NCBI GenBank assembly: GCA_017399915.1
Contig: JAFQAS010000058.1
Coordinates: 124,001 to 188,000, forward strand
Source: Muribaculaceae bacterium
GTDB taxonomy: Bacteria; Bacteroidota; Bacteroidia; Bacteroidales; Muribaculaceae
Direction of reading: 5' to 3'
DNA: 64,000 bases
The notes beneath the pieces are model-generated. The model saw only the letters and a list, made by a program, of their open reading frames with translations. It ran no database searches and had not been told where the DNA came from. The position numbers were made by a program, and so were the translations under genes. Below are positions 26,127-35,314 of this stretch, one piece after another; position 1 is the first letter of the stretch; the number at the start of each line of letters is the position of its first letter.

Positions 26127-28447
26127 TATCCTAAAATCTTGAAGCGTGCAAATTTGAGTAATAGAGTTTTGGTGCCTGTGTTGGTAAATTCCACCACGAT
26201 GCGGGCATCGGTCGACGAAGTGTCGATTGTCGTGATTTTGCCGGTGCCGAAACGTTGATGTTCTATAATCATTCCTTCCGATAGCGATTTTACGTCATGT
26301 ATATCGCTATTGGTTGTTGATGCTGAAGATGAAGTTGCGTAACTTGTGCGAGAAGCGTTACTCTTTCTATCACCCAATGGTTGTAACTTCCGGGAGCCTA
26401 AACCACTGCTATATGATGAATGGAATGATTTGCGATAATTGTCAACGGGGTTAATCATTGTAGAAGTTTCGCTATTTGAAGATCCCGACGATATATTTAG
26501 ATATTTAGTGTCGATGTCGCGGATAAATCGTGAGGGTGAGCAAGTCTTTGTTTGGCCATTGCGGAACCGCGATGAAGCATACGATAGCATACAGAAGTTT
26601 TTAGCACGTGTTATCGCCACATACAAAAGTCGGCGTTCCTCTTCAATCTCACTTTGTGTAGTGCACATTGATGAAGGAAATAACTCTTCCTCGACACCTA
26701 CGATAAACACGTTGCTAAATTCAAGCCCCTTGGCGGCGTGTACAGTCATTAGTGTGAGTTTTTCGCCATCACCATCTTGAGTGTCTTGGTCTGTCGCCAA
26801 CGACACCTCGCCAAGAAAGTCTGTGAGCGATATGCTGTCCTCGGCACCTTCTTCGAGTTTGTTTGCAATAAACTCGGTAGTGCCATTAATCAATTCATGA
26901 AGGTTTTCTTGCTTTGATATGCTTTCGGGCGTGTTGTCGGAGCGTAGCATACTCAATAATTGAGTTTCTCGTATGATATGTTTTGCAACCTCTTCGGCGT
27001 TTTTACCTTCATTATTGAGGTCGATAAACGATTGTATTAAATCGCGAAATGCCAATAACTTCTTTTCTGTTCCTTTGTTTATCCCCGGGGGGTATTGCGC
27101 AAGATTATTGATTACTTGCCACATACTCACCCTATTATCGATTGCACACCTCAATAGCTTATTGACAGTTGTGTCACCGATGCCGCGAGCCGGGAAGTTG
27201 ATCACACGTTTAAGAGCCTCATCGTCGTTAGGGTTTATAGATAATCTAAAGTAGGCAATTGCATCTTTAATTTCCTTGCGTTGATAAAACGATAGCCCGC
27301 CATATATACGATAAGGGATATTGCGCTTTCGTAGCGATTCTTCGAGAATACGCGATTGCGCATTGGTGCGGTATAGAATGGCAAATTCGTTATAGCTATC
27401 GTGTGATAGCATTTTTACCTGTGAAATGCGGTTGGAAACCAAAAACGCTTCCTCATAGTCGCTATAACTTTGTACCACTTCTATTTTGGAACCTAAATCA
27501 TTTTTAGAAAATACTTGTTTCCTAATCTGTTCTGTATTTTTGTCAATGAGTGAGTTTGCCGCATTGATTATCGTTTGGGTAGAACGATAATTTTGTTCCA
27601 ATTTGAAAATCTGCAAATCGGGATATGCATTTTTCAGGTTAAGGATGTTGCGAATATTTGCTCCACGGAAAGAATAGATACTTTGTGCATCATCACCAAC
27701 AACGCATAAGCTATGATTCTCTTTGGTGAGTTGCGATATAATCAAGTGCTGTGCAAAATTAGTGTCTTGATACTCATCGACAAGAATATATCGGAAATAC
27801 TCCTGATAATGATGTAAAATATCGGGATTATCGCGCAATAATACATTGGTATAATATAGCAAGTCATCAAAGTCCATAGCTCCAGCCACAAAGCACCGCT
27901 GACAATAGCCACGATATATTTCATGTAATCGAGGTCGCTTGGCTCGTCGGTCGGCTTCCATTATGTCTTTTGTTTGTGCGTAGACTGTTGGCGAAATTAG
28001 TGCGTTCTTTGCCATTGAAATAGCGCTCAACACCGTTGAGGGCTTATATATCTTGTCGTCGAGGTCAAGATCTTTTATGATAGTTTTGACCAAAGACTTA
28101 GAATCGGCTGTGTCATATATGGTGAAATCACTTTTAAAGCCTATACGTTCGGCATTGATGCGAAGTATTCGAGCGAAGATAGAGTGGAATGTGCCCATCC
28201 ACAATTTTGAGGCAGTGGCACCAACAAGCCCTTCGATGCGCTCACGCATTTCGCGTGCTGCCTTATTGGTAAATGTCAATGCCAATATGCGCCAAGGCTC
28301 ATAACCATGGCTTAATAGATGCACTATTTTATATGTGAGCACACGTGTTTTGCCCGAACCGGCTCCGGCGATAACCAATTGAGGTCCGTCGCAAAATAAC
28401 ACAGCGTTGCGTTGTTGTTCGTTTAATTCGTTTAGATATTCTTCCAT
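26126..28447 (-). CDS. uvrD: UvrD/PcrA-type superfamily 1A DNA helicase
   Basis: A start at 28447 (MEEYLNELNEQQRNAVLF) gives 773 residues and the usual N terminus. A three-codon longer frame would start on a TTG inside the promoter. Motifs are in order: Walker A IAGAGSGKTRVLTYK (about 27-41), VDEYQDTN (about 222-229), VVGDDAQSIYSFRGA, KLEQNYRST (about 280-288), TVHAAKGLEFSNVFIVG (about 563-579) and VAITRAK (about 605-611). A C-terminal Tudor-like tail binds RNA polymerase in PcrA relatives (FGTGKITTID, near 725). It acts in nucleotide excision and replication repair. It is the first gene of the operon with nspC, a glycosyltransferase and radC. Confidence 0.96.
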   Translation of the reverse strand: MEEYLNELNEQQRNAVLFCDGPQLVIAGAGSGKTRVLTYKIVHLLSHGYEPWRILALTFTNKAAREMRERIEGLVGATASKLWMGTFHSIFARILRINAERIGFKSDFTIYDTADSKSLVKTIIKDLDLDDKIYKPSTVLSAISMAKNALISPTVYAQTKDIMEADRRAKRPRLHEIYRGYCQRCFVAGAMDFDDLLYYTNVLLRDNPDILHHYQEYFRYILVDEYQDTNFAQHLIISQLTKENHSLCVVGDDAQSIYSFRGANIRNILNLKNAYPDLQIFKLEQNYRSTQTIINAANSLIDKNTEQIRKQVFSKNDLGSKIEVVQSYSDYEEAFLVSNRISQVKMLSHDSYNEFAILYRTNAQSRILEESLRKRNIPYRIYGGLSFYQRKEIKDAIAYFRLSINPNDDEALKRVINFPARGIGDTTVNKLLRCAIDNRVSMWQVINNLAQYPPGINKGTEKKLLAFRDLIQSFIDLNNEGKNAEEVAKHIIRETQLLSMLRSDNTPESISKQENLHELINGTTEFIANKLEEGAEDSISLTDFLGEVSLATDQDTQDGDGEKLTLMTVHAAKGLEFSNVFIVGVEEELFPSSMCTTQSEIEEERRLLYVAITRAKNFCMLSYASSRFRNGQTKTCSPSRFIRDIDTKYLNISSGSSNSETSTMINPVDNYRKSFHSSYSSGLGSRKLQPLGDRKSNASRTSYATSSSASTTNSDIHDVKSLSEGMIIEHQRFGTGKITTIDTSSTDARIVVEFTNTGTKTLLLKFARFKILG

Positions 28448-28453
28448 TAGTTG

Positions 28454-28484
28454 CAAAGTTACAGCCTTTGTGGAGTGATTGCAA
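28454..28484 (-). promoter_or_regulatory. uvrD promoter giving a near-leaderless mRNA
   Basis: On the minus strand TTG (28482-28484), 20 nt, then TAACTTTG (28454-28461). The last base of the -7 element is only 6 nt before the uvrD ATG, so transcription should start at or just before the start codon. Confidence 0.7.
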
Positions 28485-28502
28485 GAAAAAATACACTAAA
28501 TT

Positions 28503-28682
28503 TTAAACAAATTTATTGAGAGTGGCATCATATATCATGCCAATAGATGCCAATTTTTTGCACAACTCATCTTTGTCGACATCTAAATCGTCGCAAAGAA
28601 TTTCGAGCGATGCATAATTATCGCGTAGCTTAGTATTGATATAACTAAATAAAATAAAGGGGTCTTGGGGTAAATTTTCCAT
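28503..28682 (-). CDS. DUF4250 small protein
   Basis: A 59-codon frame starts MENLPQDPFILFSYINTKLR and ends LNKFV. The pattern LP.DP..L.S.INTKLRD.Y.SL..LC.DLDVD...L..KL..IG..YD..LN.FV is that of the DUF4250 family, seen in Firmicutes and Bacteroidetes. The function is unknown. The second half (LEILCDDLDVDKDELCKKLA) looks like a small helix-turn-helix. A full-consensus promoter sits 19 nt before the ATG. It lies in the gap upstream of uvrD. Confidence 0.88.
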   Translation of the reverse strand: MENLPQDPFILFSYINTKLRDNYASLEILCDDLDVDKDELCKKLASIGMIYDATLNKFV

Positions 28683-28700
28683 ATTCTATAAGTTTAAGTA

Positions 28701-28731
28701 CAAATTTAGTCAGTTTTTTGATAGTATCAAA
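28701..28731 (-). promoter_or_regulatory. promoter of the DUF4250 gene
   Basis: On the minus strand TTTG (28728-28731), 19 nt, then TAAATTTG (28701-28708), 18 nt before the ATG. This is a full consensus match and supports the small gene being real. Confidence 0.75.
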
Positions 28732-28813
28732 GTGATATTAATCTAAAAATATAAATCAAAAAGATGAGTGTGTCAAAGAAGAGAAATCTAATAGGTATTT
28801 TCTTGGAATAAGA

Positions 28814-28844
28814 TTGTTTTCAAACAATAAATTTTGTAACTTTG
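28814..28844 (+). promoter_or_regulatory. promoter of the lipoprotein-polyprenyl synthase-tatD operon
   Basis: TTG at 28814-28816, 20 nt, then TAACTTTG at 28837-28844, 28 nt before the ATG at 28873. Confidence 0.75.
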
Positions 28845-28872
28845 TAGCATATATTATAAATACTGAAAAACT

Positions 28873-29475
28873 ATGTCGAAAATTGCTTCTTATGTGATGC
28901 TTGTTGCGATATCATTATCAATACTTGCTTGTGGAAAAACGAATCAAGATGATGTTACTCCCGTGACAAAAAGAATAGCAGAATATGCAGAGTCAAAAAG
29001 TCTTGACTCATTACAAATTTTAGGAGATTCGATAATCGCTAATGAGAATTTAGGAGAAGCTATTATTGCTCAATTAAAAGATACTACTGTAGCGATATCT
29101 TCAGCTGCGATGGCTATATCTATCGCACCCGAAAAGGCTGCTCAAATATTGTTTGAGGATATTAAAGCGATGAAAAAAGAAGATAAAGCTACAATTAAAT
29201 CGCGTGTTAGATCATTGCTTTCATGGTATTCCGAATTGAAACAAGAGGCTAAGGCTAAGAAGTTTAGTGAGAGCCTTGACGCAATGGCATTAGAACTTGA
29301 TATTGAAAAGCAAGCACAATGCTATGTGATGGTTGCTTCATCGCCCGCTTTTTTGGCAAGCATAATAAATAATGATGAAGGAGAAAATAAAGAAGAATTA
29401 ATTAAAGCTATAGAAAAAGCTTATTCTGATAATAAAGAAGATTTAACCCAATTCCATAACGCCCTTAAAAAATAG
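28873..29475 (+). CDS. helical lipoprotein, function unknown
   Basis: The 200-residue product has a lipoprotein signal (hydrophobic residues 5-19, lipobox SILACG with Cys at 21). The rest is Ala/Lys/Glu-rich and predicted by eye to be mostly helical (for example EDIKAMKKEDKATIKSRV). I recognise no family. It is the first gene of a transcript with a polyprenyl synthase 5 bp downstream and tatD. An envelope role is suggested only by lipidation. Confidence 0.75.
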   Translation: MSKIASYVMLVAISLSILACGKTNQDDVTPVTKRIAEYAESKSLDSLQILGDSIIANENLGEAIIAQLKDTTVAISSAAMAISIAPEKAAQILFEDIKAMKKEDKATIKSRVRSLLSWYSELKQEAKAKKFSESLDAMALELDIEKQAQCYVMVASSPAFLASIINNDEGENKEELIKAIEKAYSDNKEDLTQFHNALKK

Positions 29476-29480
29476 AAAGA

Positions 29481-30443
29481 ATGTTTGCTCCAGATTATTT
29501 GGTAAAGTATATAAATTCAGCAATTAATAAAATTGCATATCCCGAAGAACCAAAAGGATTATATGAACCAATAAAATATGCGCTTGATGGTGCGGGAAAA
29601 CGCTTGCGTCCATTGTTGACATTGGCAACATGCGATGTATTAGGCGGAGATATTGATGCGGCGAAAAATCAAGCAATCGGAGTGGAAATGTTCCATAATT
29701 TTACACTTCTGCATGATGATGTAATGGATAAAGCCGATATGCGAAGAGGAAAAGCAACTGTGCATCGTCAATGGAATGAGTCAACCGCAATTCTTTCGGG
29801 AGATGCAATGTTGACGCTTGCATCGCAGTATATGGCAAAAGGTGACGGAACAAAAACCTGGGACGTTTTGACTTTGTTTAATCAGACAGCTATGGAGGTG
29901 TATCAAGGTCAACAATATGATATGGATTTTGAACACCGTTATGATGTGAGTGTTGAGGAATATATTGAAATGATACGCCTTAAAACTGCTGTTTTGCTTG
30001 GCTGCGCATGTAAGTTAGGAGCCATAATGGCAGGTGCTTTTGATTCGGAGCGGAATGCTTTCTATAAATATGGAGTTAAGCTTGGCTTAGCTTTTCAGTT
30101 AAAAGATGATTATCTCGACACATATGGAGATCCAGAGGTTTTTGGCAAAAATATTGGAGGAGATATCTTAAATGATAAGAAAACATGGCTTTTAATCTCT
30201 GCTTTGGCTGAAGATGAAACAGATACAGTTAAGGCTCTTATTGGTGCAGAGGTAGAACCTGAAGTGAAAATTGCCGAAATAAAAGCAGTATATGATCGAT
30301 TGGATTTGGGTAATCGTTGCCAAGCTTTGATGGATCAATATGCAAAAGAGGCTGTAGATGCATTAAATACTGTGGGGCTAAGTGACAAAGACTTGGAGTT
30401 CTTCCGTCAAATGGCTCAAGATGCTATTGCACGAACACATTAG
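29481..30443 (+). CDS. trans-polyprenyl diphosphate synthase
   Basis: The 320-residue product has the hallmarks of the isoprenyl synthase family: GKRLRPLLTL (about 34-43), the first Asp-rich motif LLHDDVMDKADMRRG (about 75-89), and the second Asp-rich motif FQLKDDYLDTYGD (about 206-218) followed by GKNIGGDI. It condenses IPP with allylic diphosphates to make a long prenyl chain, probably for menaquinone. Chain length cannot be read with certainty from the residues before the first motif. It lies between a lipoprotein gene and tatD in one transcript. Confidence 0.92.
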   Translation: MFAPDYLVKYINSAINKIAYPEEPKGLYEPIKYALDGAGKRLRPLLTLATCDVLGGDIDAAKNQAIGVEMFHNFTLLHDDVMDKADMRRGKATVHRQWNESTAILSGDAMLTLASQYMAKGDGTKTWDVLTLFNQTAMEVYQGQQYDMDFEHRYDVSVEEYIEMIRLKTAVLLGCACKLGAIMAGAFDSERNAFYKYGVKLGLAFQLKDDYLDTYGDPEVFGKNIGGDILNDKKTWLLISALAEDETDTVKALIGAEVEPEVKIAEIKAVYDRLDLGNRCQALMDQYAKEAVDALNTVGLSDKDLEFFRQMAQDAIARTH

Positions 30444-30455
30444 GCTGGATACTAT

Positions 30456-31226
30456 ATGATTATCGATACTCATACTCATCTTTATTTAGAAGAGTTCCAA
30501 CCATCGCCACAAGAGGCGGTGGTTCGTGCTATAGAAGCAGGCGTGGAAAAGATGATTTTTCCTAATGTGGATTTGTCAACGATAGGACCTATGAAGGAAT
30601 TGCACGCATCATTTCCTCAAAACACATTTATGGCAATGGGCTTGCATCCCACTGAGATAAAAGATTTATGGACGGTTGATTTGGAAAAAGTGTATGAGGA
30701 GTTTGTGACGAACAAAGATAAATATATTGCGATTGGAGAGATTGGAATTGATTTGTATTGGGACAAGACTTATCGACAGGAGCAGATGATTGCGTTGCGT
30801 GCCCAATTTGATTGGGCAGTAAACAACAATCGTCCTGTAATAATTCATTGTCGTGAAGGTTTAGATGAAATATTGGAAGTGCTGGATGCGATGCCACAAA
30901 AGCCCGCAGGAGTGTTTCATAGCTTTGGTGGAACGGTTGATGATGTAGAGCAAATACGCCGTAGGGGAGATTTCTATTTTGGAATAAACGGAATAGTTAC
31001 GTTTAAGAATTCGAAATTGCGTGAGGTTCTCCCTACGATTGGCATTGATCGCATATTACTTGAAACAGATGCTCCATATCTTGCACCGGTGCCTCATAGA
31101 GGAAAACGCAATGAGAGTGCGTATATTATTCACACGGCAGCTCACATTGCGCAATGCCTATCGCTCACAACGGAGCAAATCGCTCAGTCGACATCAAATA
31201 ATGCTAAGACATTATTTGGGATATAG
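30456..31226 (+). CDS. TatD-family metal-dependent hydrolase
   Basis: The 256-residue product has the TatD metal-site motifs in order: IIDTHTHLY (residues 2-10), AIGEIGIDLYWD (about 91-102, metal-bridging Glu), IIHCREGLDE (about 129-138), VFHSFGG (about 153-159) and LLETDAPYLAPVPHRG (about 200-215). TatD proteins are Mg-dependent 3'-5' DNases in several bacteria, and several paralogues exist, so the physiological substrate is not certain. It ends 7 bp before the converging TspO gene. Confidence 0.93.
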   Translation: MIIDTHTHLYLEEFQPSPQEAVVRAIEAGVEKMIFPNVDLSTIGPMKELHASFPQNTFMAMGLHPTEIKDLWTVDLEKVYEEFVTNKDKYIAIGEIGIDLYWDKTYRQEQMIALRAQFDWAVNNNRPVIIHCREGLDEILEVLDAMPQKPAGVFHSFGGTVDDVEQIRRRGDFYFGINGIVTFKNSKLREVLPTIGIDRILLETDAPYLAPVPHRGKRNESAYIIHTAAHIAQCLSLTTEQIAQSTSNNAKTLFGI

Positions 31227-31233
31227 AGAGGCT

Positions 31234-31704
31234 TTAAATAGGGTTGTTTATCACTATGTAGAGATTTAGATATGTGGCAAGTGTGAGCCATATTAAATAA
31301 GGGATAAATAAAAGAGACGCAAAGCGGTTTATGCGGTAGCATGTTAAAGTGTAGAATATAACCGTAAGGTCTAATAATGCAATGTCAATCAATCCGCTTA
31401 AAGGGTCTTGGAGATAGAAGAATAATATACTCCATGCAAAGTTGAAAATCAACTGTAGAAAGAATAACCATCCGAGCCCGGTGTCGAGCATTGTCTGCTT
31501 GTCCCATACTAAGCCTATCGATATGCCGCTACAAATATAAATAATACCCCAGGCGATTGGGAATGCTTCGTTTGGTGGTGTCAGAACCGATTTGTCAAGA
31601 GTGGGATACCATGTCGCTAATGAATGAGCTTGGAATATTTGGGCAGAATAGCCTATCCCAAAACATATAGCTATAGCCACAAAGATGTAAATAATACGTT
31701 TCAT
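31234..31704 (-). CDS. TspO/MBR family membrane protein
   Basis: The 156-residue product has five membrane segments and TspO signature residues: WYPTLDKSVLTPPNEAFPIAW (about 32-52), WGIIYICSGISIGLVW (about 52-67) and a Trp-rich third segment (LFFLQLIFNFAWSILFF, about 82-98). TspO proteins bind porphyrins and act in stress or tetrapyrrole control. It is monocistronic and converges with tatD. The expected Pro/Trp loop is present, so the protein looks intact. No clear consensus promoter was found. Confidence 0.9.
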   Translation of the reverse strand: MKRIIYIFVAIAICFGIGYSAQIFQAHSLATWYPTLDKSVLTPPNEAFPIAWGIIYICSGISIGLVWDKQTMLDTGLGWLFFLQLIFNFAWSILFFYLQDPLSGLIDIALLDLTVIFYTLTCYRINRFASLLFIPYLIWLTLATYLNLYIVINNPI

Positions 31705-31771
31705 AACTCAGTAGATTTAGATGTTTTGTTTATATAACATTAAAATATATTGAGTTGTTTTCAGTAAAAAA

Positions 31772-31815
31772 AATAAAAGTGACAATTTCCATTTGGGGAA
31801 ATTGCCACTTTTATT
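31772..31815 (-). terminator. pgk terminator
   Basis: A long hairpin pairs 31772-31790 with 31797-31815 (10 bp, one mismatch, 8 bp, 6-nt loop). It lies 17 nt after the pgk stop, with a T-rich run on the minus strand. Confidence 0.85.
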
Positions 31816-31831
31816 ATGTAGTATTTAAATA

Positions 31832-33079
31832 TTAGCCTTTGATAGCAGCTACACCGGGAAGAACTTTGCCTTCGATGGCTTCAAGGAGTGCGCCACCACC
31901 GGTTGATACATAAGAAACTTTGTCGGCAAGGCCAAATTTGTTGACACAAGCTACAGAGTCACCACCACCAACGAGTGAGAATGCACCGTTTTCAGTTGCT
32001 TCAACGATTGCTTCAGCAATTGCTTTAGAACCACCTGCGAAGTTGTCGAATTCGAATACGCCGGCAGGACCATTCCAAAGAATAGTTTTAGCAGTGCGGA
32101 TAACGTTAGCGAAAGATTCACGTGTATCAGGACCTGCATCCATACCTTCCCAACCTTCAGGGATATCCATTGCAGATACAACTTGTGTATTGGCGTCGTT
32201 GCTAAATTTATCTCCGGCGATGCAATCAGTACCAAGAACGAGGTTTACACCTTTTTCTTGTGCTTTCTTCATGATGTCGAGAGCTAAATCAAGTTTGTCA
32301 TCTTCGCAGATAGAAAGACCGATTTTACCACCTTGAGCTTTGGCAAATGTATATGTCATACCACCACAAAGAATTAAGTTGTCAACTTTATCCATTAGGT
32401 TTTCGATGATGCCGATTTTAGTTGAAACTTTAGAACCACCCATAATAGCTGTAAATGGACGTTTGATGTCGCTAAGGATGTTGTCAACAGCCTTAACTTC
32501 TTTTTCCATCAAATAACCGAGCATTTTATTGTCAGCATCAAAGTAGTCAGCAACAACAGCAGTTGAAGCGTGTTTGCGGTGTGCAGTACCGAATGCATCG
32601 TTTACATAGCAGTCAGCATAGCTTGCAAGCGTTTTAGCGAAAGCTTTTTGGCTTTCTTTCATTTCTTTCTTAGCAGTTTCGTATGCTGGATCTTCTTTGT
32701 CAATACCTACTGGTTTACCTTCTTCTTCGGGATAGAAACGAAGGTTTTCAAGTAAAAGTACTTCGCCAGGTTGCAAAGCAGCTGCAGCATCAGCGGCTTT
32801 TGCACAATCTTCAGCAAATTTCACTTCACGACCAAGAGCAGCACCAACAGCGTCTTTGATTTGAGCAAGAGAGAATTTAGGATTAACTTTTCCTTTTGGT
32901 TTGCCCATGTGCGACATGATGATTAAGCTACCACCTTCTTCGAGGATTTTTTTGAGGGTAGGGAGCGCACCACGGATACGAGTGTCGTCAGTAATGTTGC
33001 CATTTTCATCGAGGGGTACATTGAAGTCCACTCTCACGATTGCCTTTTTGCCGGCAAATTTGTAATTGTCGATAGTCAT
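31832..33079 (-). CDS. pgk: phosphoglycerate kinase
   Basis: The 415-residue product is full length. It has [18 protein letters not shown] (about 16-33), SHMGKPKG (about 56-63), [10 protein letters not shown] (about 163-172), the nucleotide domain start [11 protein letters not shown] (about 214-224), [20 protein letters not shown] (about 337-356) and the C-terminal glycine loop VGGGDSVA...STGGGALLE. It transfers phosphate from 1,3-bisphosphoglycerate to ADP in glycolysis. It has its own promoter and terminator and so is probably monocistronic, 100 bp downstream of pyrF. Confidence 0.97.
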   Translation of the reverse strand: MTIDNYKFAGKKAIVRVDFNVPLDENGNITDDTRIRGALPTLKKILEEGGSLIIMSHMGKPKGKVNPKFSLAQIKDAVGAALGREVKFAEDCAKAADAAAALQPGEVLLLENLRFYPEEEGKPVGIDKEDPAYETAKKEMKESQKAFAKTLASYADCYVNDAFGTAHRKHASTAVVADYFDADNKMLGYLMEKEVKAVDNILSDIKRPFTAIMGGSKVSTKIGIIENLMDKVDNLILCGGMTYTFAKAQGGKIGLSICEDDKLDLALDIMKKAQEKGVNLVLGTDCIAGDKFSNDANTQVVSAMDIPEGWEGMDAGPDTRESFANVIRTAKTILWNGPAGVFEFDNFAGGSKAIAEAIVEATENGAFSLVGGGDSVACVNKFGLADKVSYVSTGGGALLEAIEGKVLPGVAAIKG

Positions 33080-33139
33080 TTTCGTTTGAAAATTAAGTTG
33101 TTTATAACGTTATAATGTTTGTTCAATGATTTTATAGTG

Positions 33140-33147
33140 CAAAATTA
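33140..33147 (-). promoter_or_regulatory. pgk promoter (-7 element)
   Basis: TAATTTTG on the minus strand, 60 nt before the pgk ATG and inside the pyrF-pgk gap, matches TAnnTTTG. Confidence 0.6.
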
Positions 33148-33180
33148 CACTAAATTTTTTAATTAGCTTGGATTTATGTA

Positions 33181-34017
33181 CTAAATGATGTTATGAGCTT
33201 TTAATAATTTGCTCATTTGAGTGGCTAACTTTGCAGATTCTTTAGCTGCGGCTTCGGCAAAGTCTTCTCCATTAGATGCATAGATGATACCGCGAGAAGA
33301 GTTAACAAGCAATCCGCAATCTTCGATCATGCCATATTTGGCAACTTCTTCAAGGCTGCCACCTTGAGCACCAACACCGGGAACAAGGAGAAAACTATTT
33401 GGAGACACTTTGCGAATGTCTTGGAACATAGCTCCTTGTGTCGCACCTACCACATACATCATTTCTTCGCTTGAAGCCCATCGAGCAGATGTTTCTAATA
33501 CGTGCTCAAATAGACGTTTGCCTTCTTTGTCTTCGATTAATTGGAAGTCATGACTCCCTTTGTTTGACGTCAAGGCGAGTAGAATAACCCATTTACCTTC
33601 ATATCCGAGGAATGGTGTTACGCTATCTTCTCCCATATAAGGAGCGACTGTGATTGCGTCAACGTCGAGATGCTCAAAGAAGCTACGTGCATATAGTTGA
33701 GATGTATTACCAATATCGCCACGTTTTGCATCGGCAATGATGAATTGGTCGGGATATTTTTCTTTGAGATATTTTACTGTTTCTTCAAGAGCAATCCAAC
33801 CTTCTACCCCAAGGCTTTCGTAAAAAGCAAGATTTGGTTTGTAAGCAACAGCATATGGAGCCGTTGCGTCAATAATAGCCTTGTTGAATGCTAATAATGG
33901 ATTTTCTTCTGATAGAAGATGTTGGGGGATTTTTTTGATGTCAGGGTCAAGACCTACGCATAGGAATGAGCCTTTGCGACGAATATTTTCAACTAATTCG
34001 CTTCTTTTCATTGTCAT
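33181..34017 (-). CDS. pyrF: orotidine 5'-phosphate decarboxylase (type 2)
   Basis: The 278-residue product is the longer subfamily-2 OMP decarboxylase. It has [16 protein letters not shown] (about 16-31), [12 protein letters not shown] (about 60-71), the catalytic core [19 protein letters not shown] (about 93-111, with the Asp-Lys-Asp set), and [14 protein letters not shown] and [11 protein letters not shown] near the C terminus. It makes UMP. It starts 6 bp after the prfA stop, so the two genes are co-transcribed, an arrangement often seen in Bacteroidales. Confidence 0.96.
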   Translation of the reverse strand: MTMKRSELVENIRRKGSFLCVGLDPDIKKIPQHLLSEENPLLAFNKAIIDATAPYAVAYKPNLAFYESLGVEGWIALEETVKYLKEKYPDQFIIADAKRGDIGNTSQLYARSFFEHLDVDAITVAPYMGEDSVTPFLGYEGKWVILLALTSNKGSHDFQLIEDKEGKRLFEHVLETSARWASSEEMMYVVGATQGAMFQDIRKVSPNSFLLVPGVGAQGGSLEEVAKYGMIEDCGLLVNSSRGIIYASNGEDFAEAAAKESAKLATQMSKLLKAHNII

Positions 34018-34023
34018 GTGATT

Positions 34024-35133
34024 TTAAAGTTCGCTTTCTTTTAATTTTTCAGCATTTTCGGCAATAATAAGTTGGTCGATACAATCTTGTATATCGCCAT
34101 CAACAAATGCTTGTAGGTTGTAAATTGTATAATTTATACGATGGTCGGTGATTCGCCCTTGAGGATAGTTGTATGTGCGAATTTTAGCCGAACGGTCACC
34201 GGTTGATACCATCGTTTTGCGTCGTGATGCAATGTCATCAATGTATTTTTGATGCTCTTTATCGTAAATGAAAGTGCGGAGACGGCTTAACGCTCGTTCT
34301 TTGTTTTTAGGTTGGTCGCGAGTTTCAGTACATTCAATAAGTATTTCTTCGCTTTCACCTGTGTTTGGATTTTTCCACAAATAGCGTAGTCGTACACCTG
34401 ATTCAACTTTGTTTACATTTTGACCACCGGCACCACCGCTTCGGAATGTATCCCATTTAATTTCACCTTCATTGATTTCTACATCAAAGGCCTCTGCTTC
34501 GGGTAGCACAGCTACTGTCGCCGCCGAAGTGTGAACACGTCCTTGGGTTTCGGTGGCAGGCACACGTTGCACGCGATGTACACCACTTTCGTATTTAAGA
34601 GTGCCATATACACCTTCGCCACTTACTGCCATTACAATTTCTTTAAATCCACCGGCAGCACCTTCATTAAAACTTGTGATAGCTACATTCCACCCTTTTG
34701 ACTCGCAGTATTTGCTATACATTTTAAATAAGTCGCCGGCAAATATTGCAGCTTCGTCACCACCGGTTCCTCCACGAATTTCAAGGATAGCATTTTTGCC
34801 ATCTTCGGGATCGGCAGGAATGAGAAGAAGTTTAATCTCTTCTTCGAGTACAGGTATCTCGGCATTCGCATTGTCGAGCTCTTCTTTTGCCATTGCGCGC
34901 ATTTCTTCGTCATTTTCAGAGTCAAGAATTTCTCGAGCTTCTTTAATATTTCCGAGTAAGTTGCGATAACGACGAGTCGCACCGGTTAATTTTTCGAGAT
35001 CTTTGTACTCCTTAGTGAGGCGAACATATCGTTTCATATCGGCAATAACCGAAGGGTCGGTAATAAGAGTGCTCACTTCTTCGAAGCGAGATTCAATGCC
35101 ATCAAGTCGAGATAATAATGAAGAATCAGCCAT
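34024..35133 (-). CDS. prfA: peptide chain release factor 1
   Basis: A start at 35133 (MADSSLLSRLDGIESRF) gives 369 residues. The frame extends 18 codons further, but that extension runs across the promoter at 35151 and is not conserved in type. The catalytic GGQ lies in RSGGAGGQNVNKVESGVRL (about 237-255), and the stop-codon recognition region near RVPATETQGRVHTSA (about 190-204) follows the RF1 pattern. It releases peptides at UAA and UAG. It heads the prfA-pyrF transcript. Confidence 0.96.
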   Translation of the reverse strand: MADSSLLSRLDGIESRFEEVSTLITDPSVIADMKRYVRLTKEYKDLEKLTGATRRYRNLLGNIKEAREILDSENDEEMRAMAKEELDNANAEIPVLEEEIKLLLIPADPEDGKNAILEIRGGTGGDEAAIFAGDLFKMYSKYCESKGWNVAITSFNEGAAGGFKEIVMAVSGEGVYGTLKYESGVHRVQRVPATETQGRVHTSAATVAVLPEAEAFDVEINEGEIKWDTFRSGGAGGQNVNKVESGVRLRYLWKNPNTGESEEILIECTETRDQPKNKERALSRLRTFIYDKEHQKYIDDIASRRKTMVSTGDRSAKIRTYNYPQGRITDHRINYTIYNLQAFVDGDIQDCIDQLIIAENAEKLKESEL

Positions 35134-35150
35134 TTGTTTTATATTTTTTA

Positions 35151-35158
35151 CAAAGTTA
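35151..35158 (-). promoter_or_regulatory. prfA promoter (-7 element)
   Basis: TAACTTTG on the minus strand, 17 nt before the ATG at 35133. It decides the prfA start, since the longer frame would begin upstream of this element. Confidence 0.65.
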
Positions 35159-35314
35159 CAAAATATTATCGAGATAGTAAAACCCAATAATGTGACTTGG
35201 TTTATAATGTGAAAGATATATGAATAAAAGTGTAAAATATTAATAAAATTGACCCGATAATATAATAACTATAGGGTTAAATGCGTAATAATTAAACCAA
35301 TTAATATTTTTTAC

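Noticed and set aside
35134-35187. 18-codon N-terminal extension of prfA
   Set aside because: It would start upstream of the promoter element at 35151-35158, and RF1 proteins normally begin where the ATG at 35133 lies.
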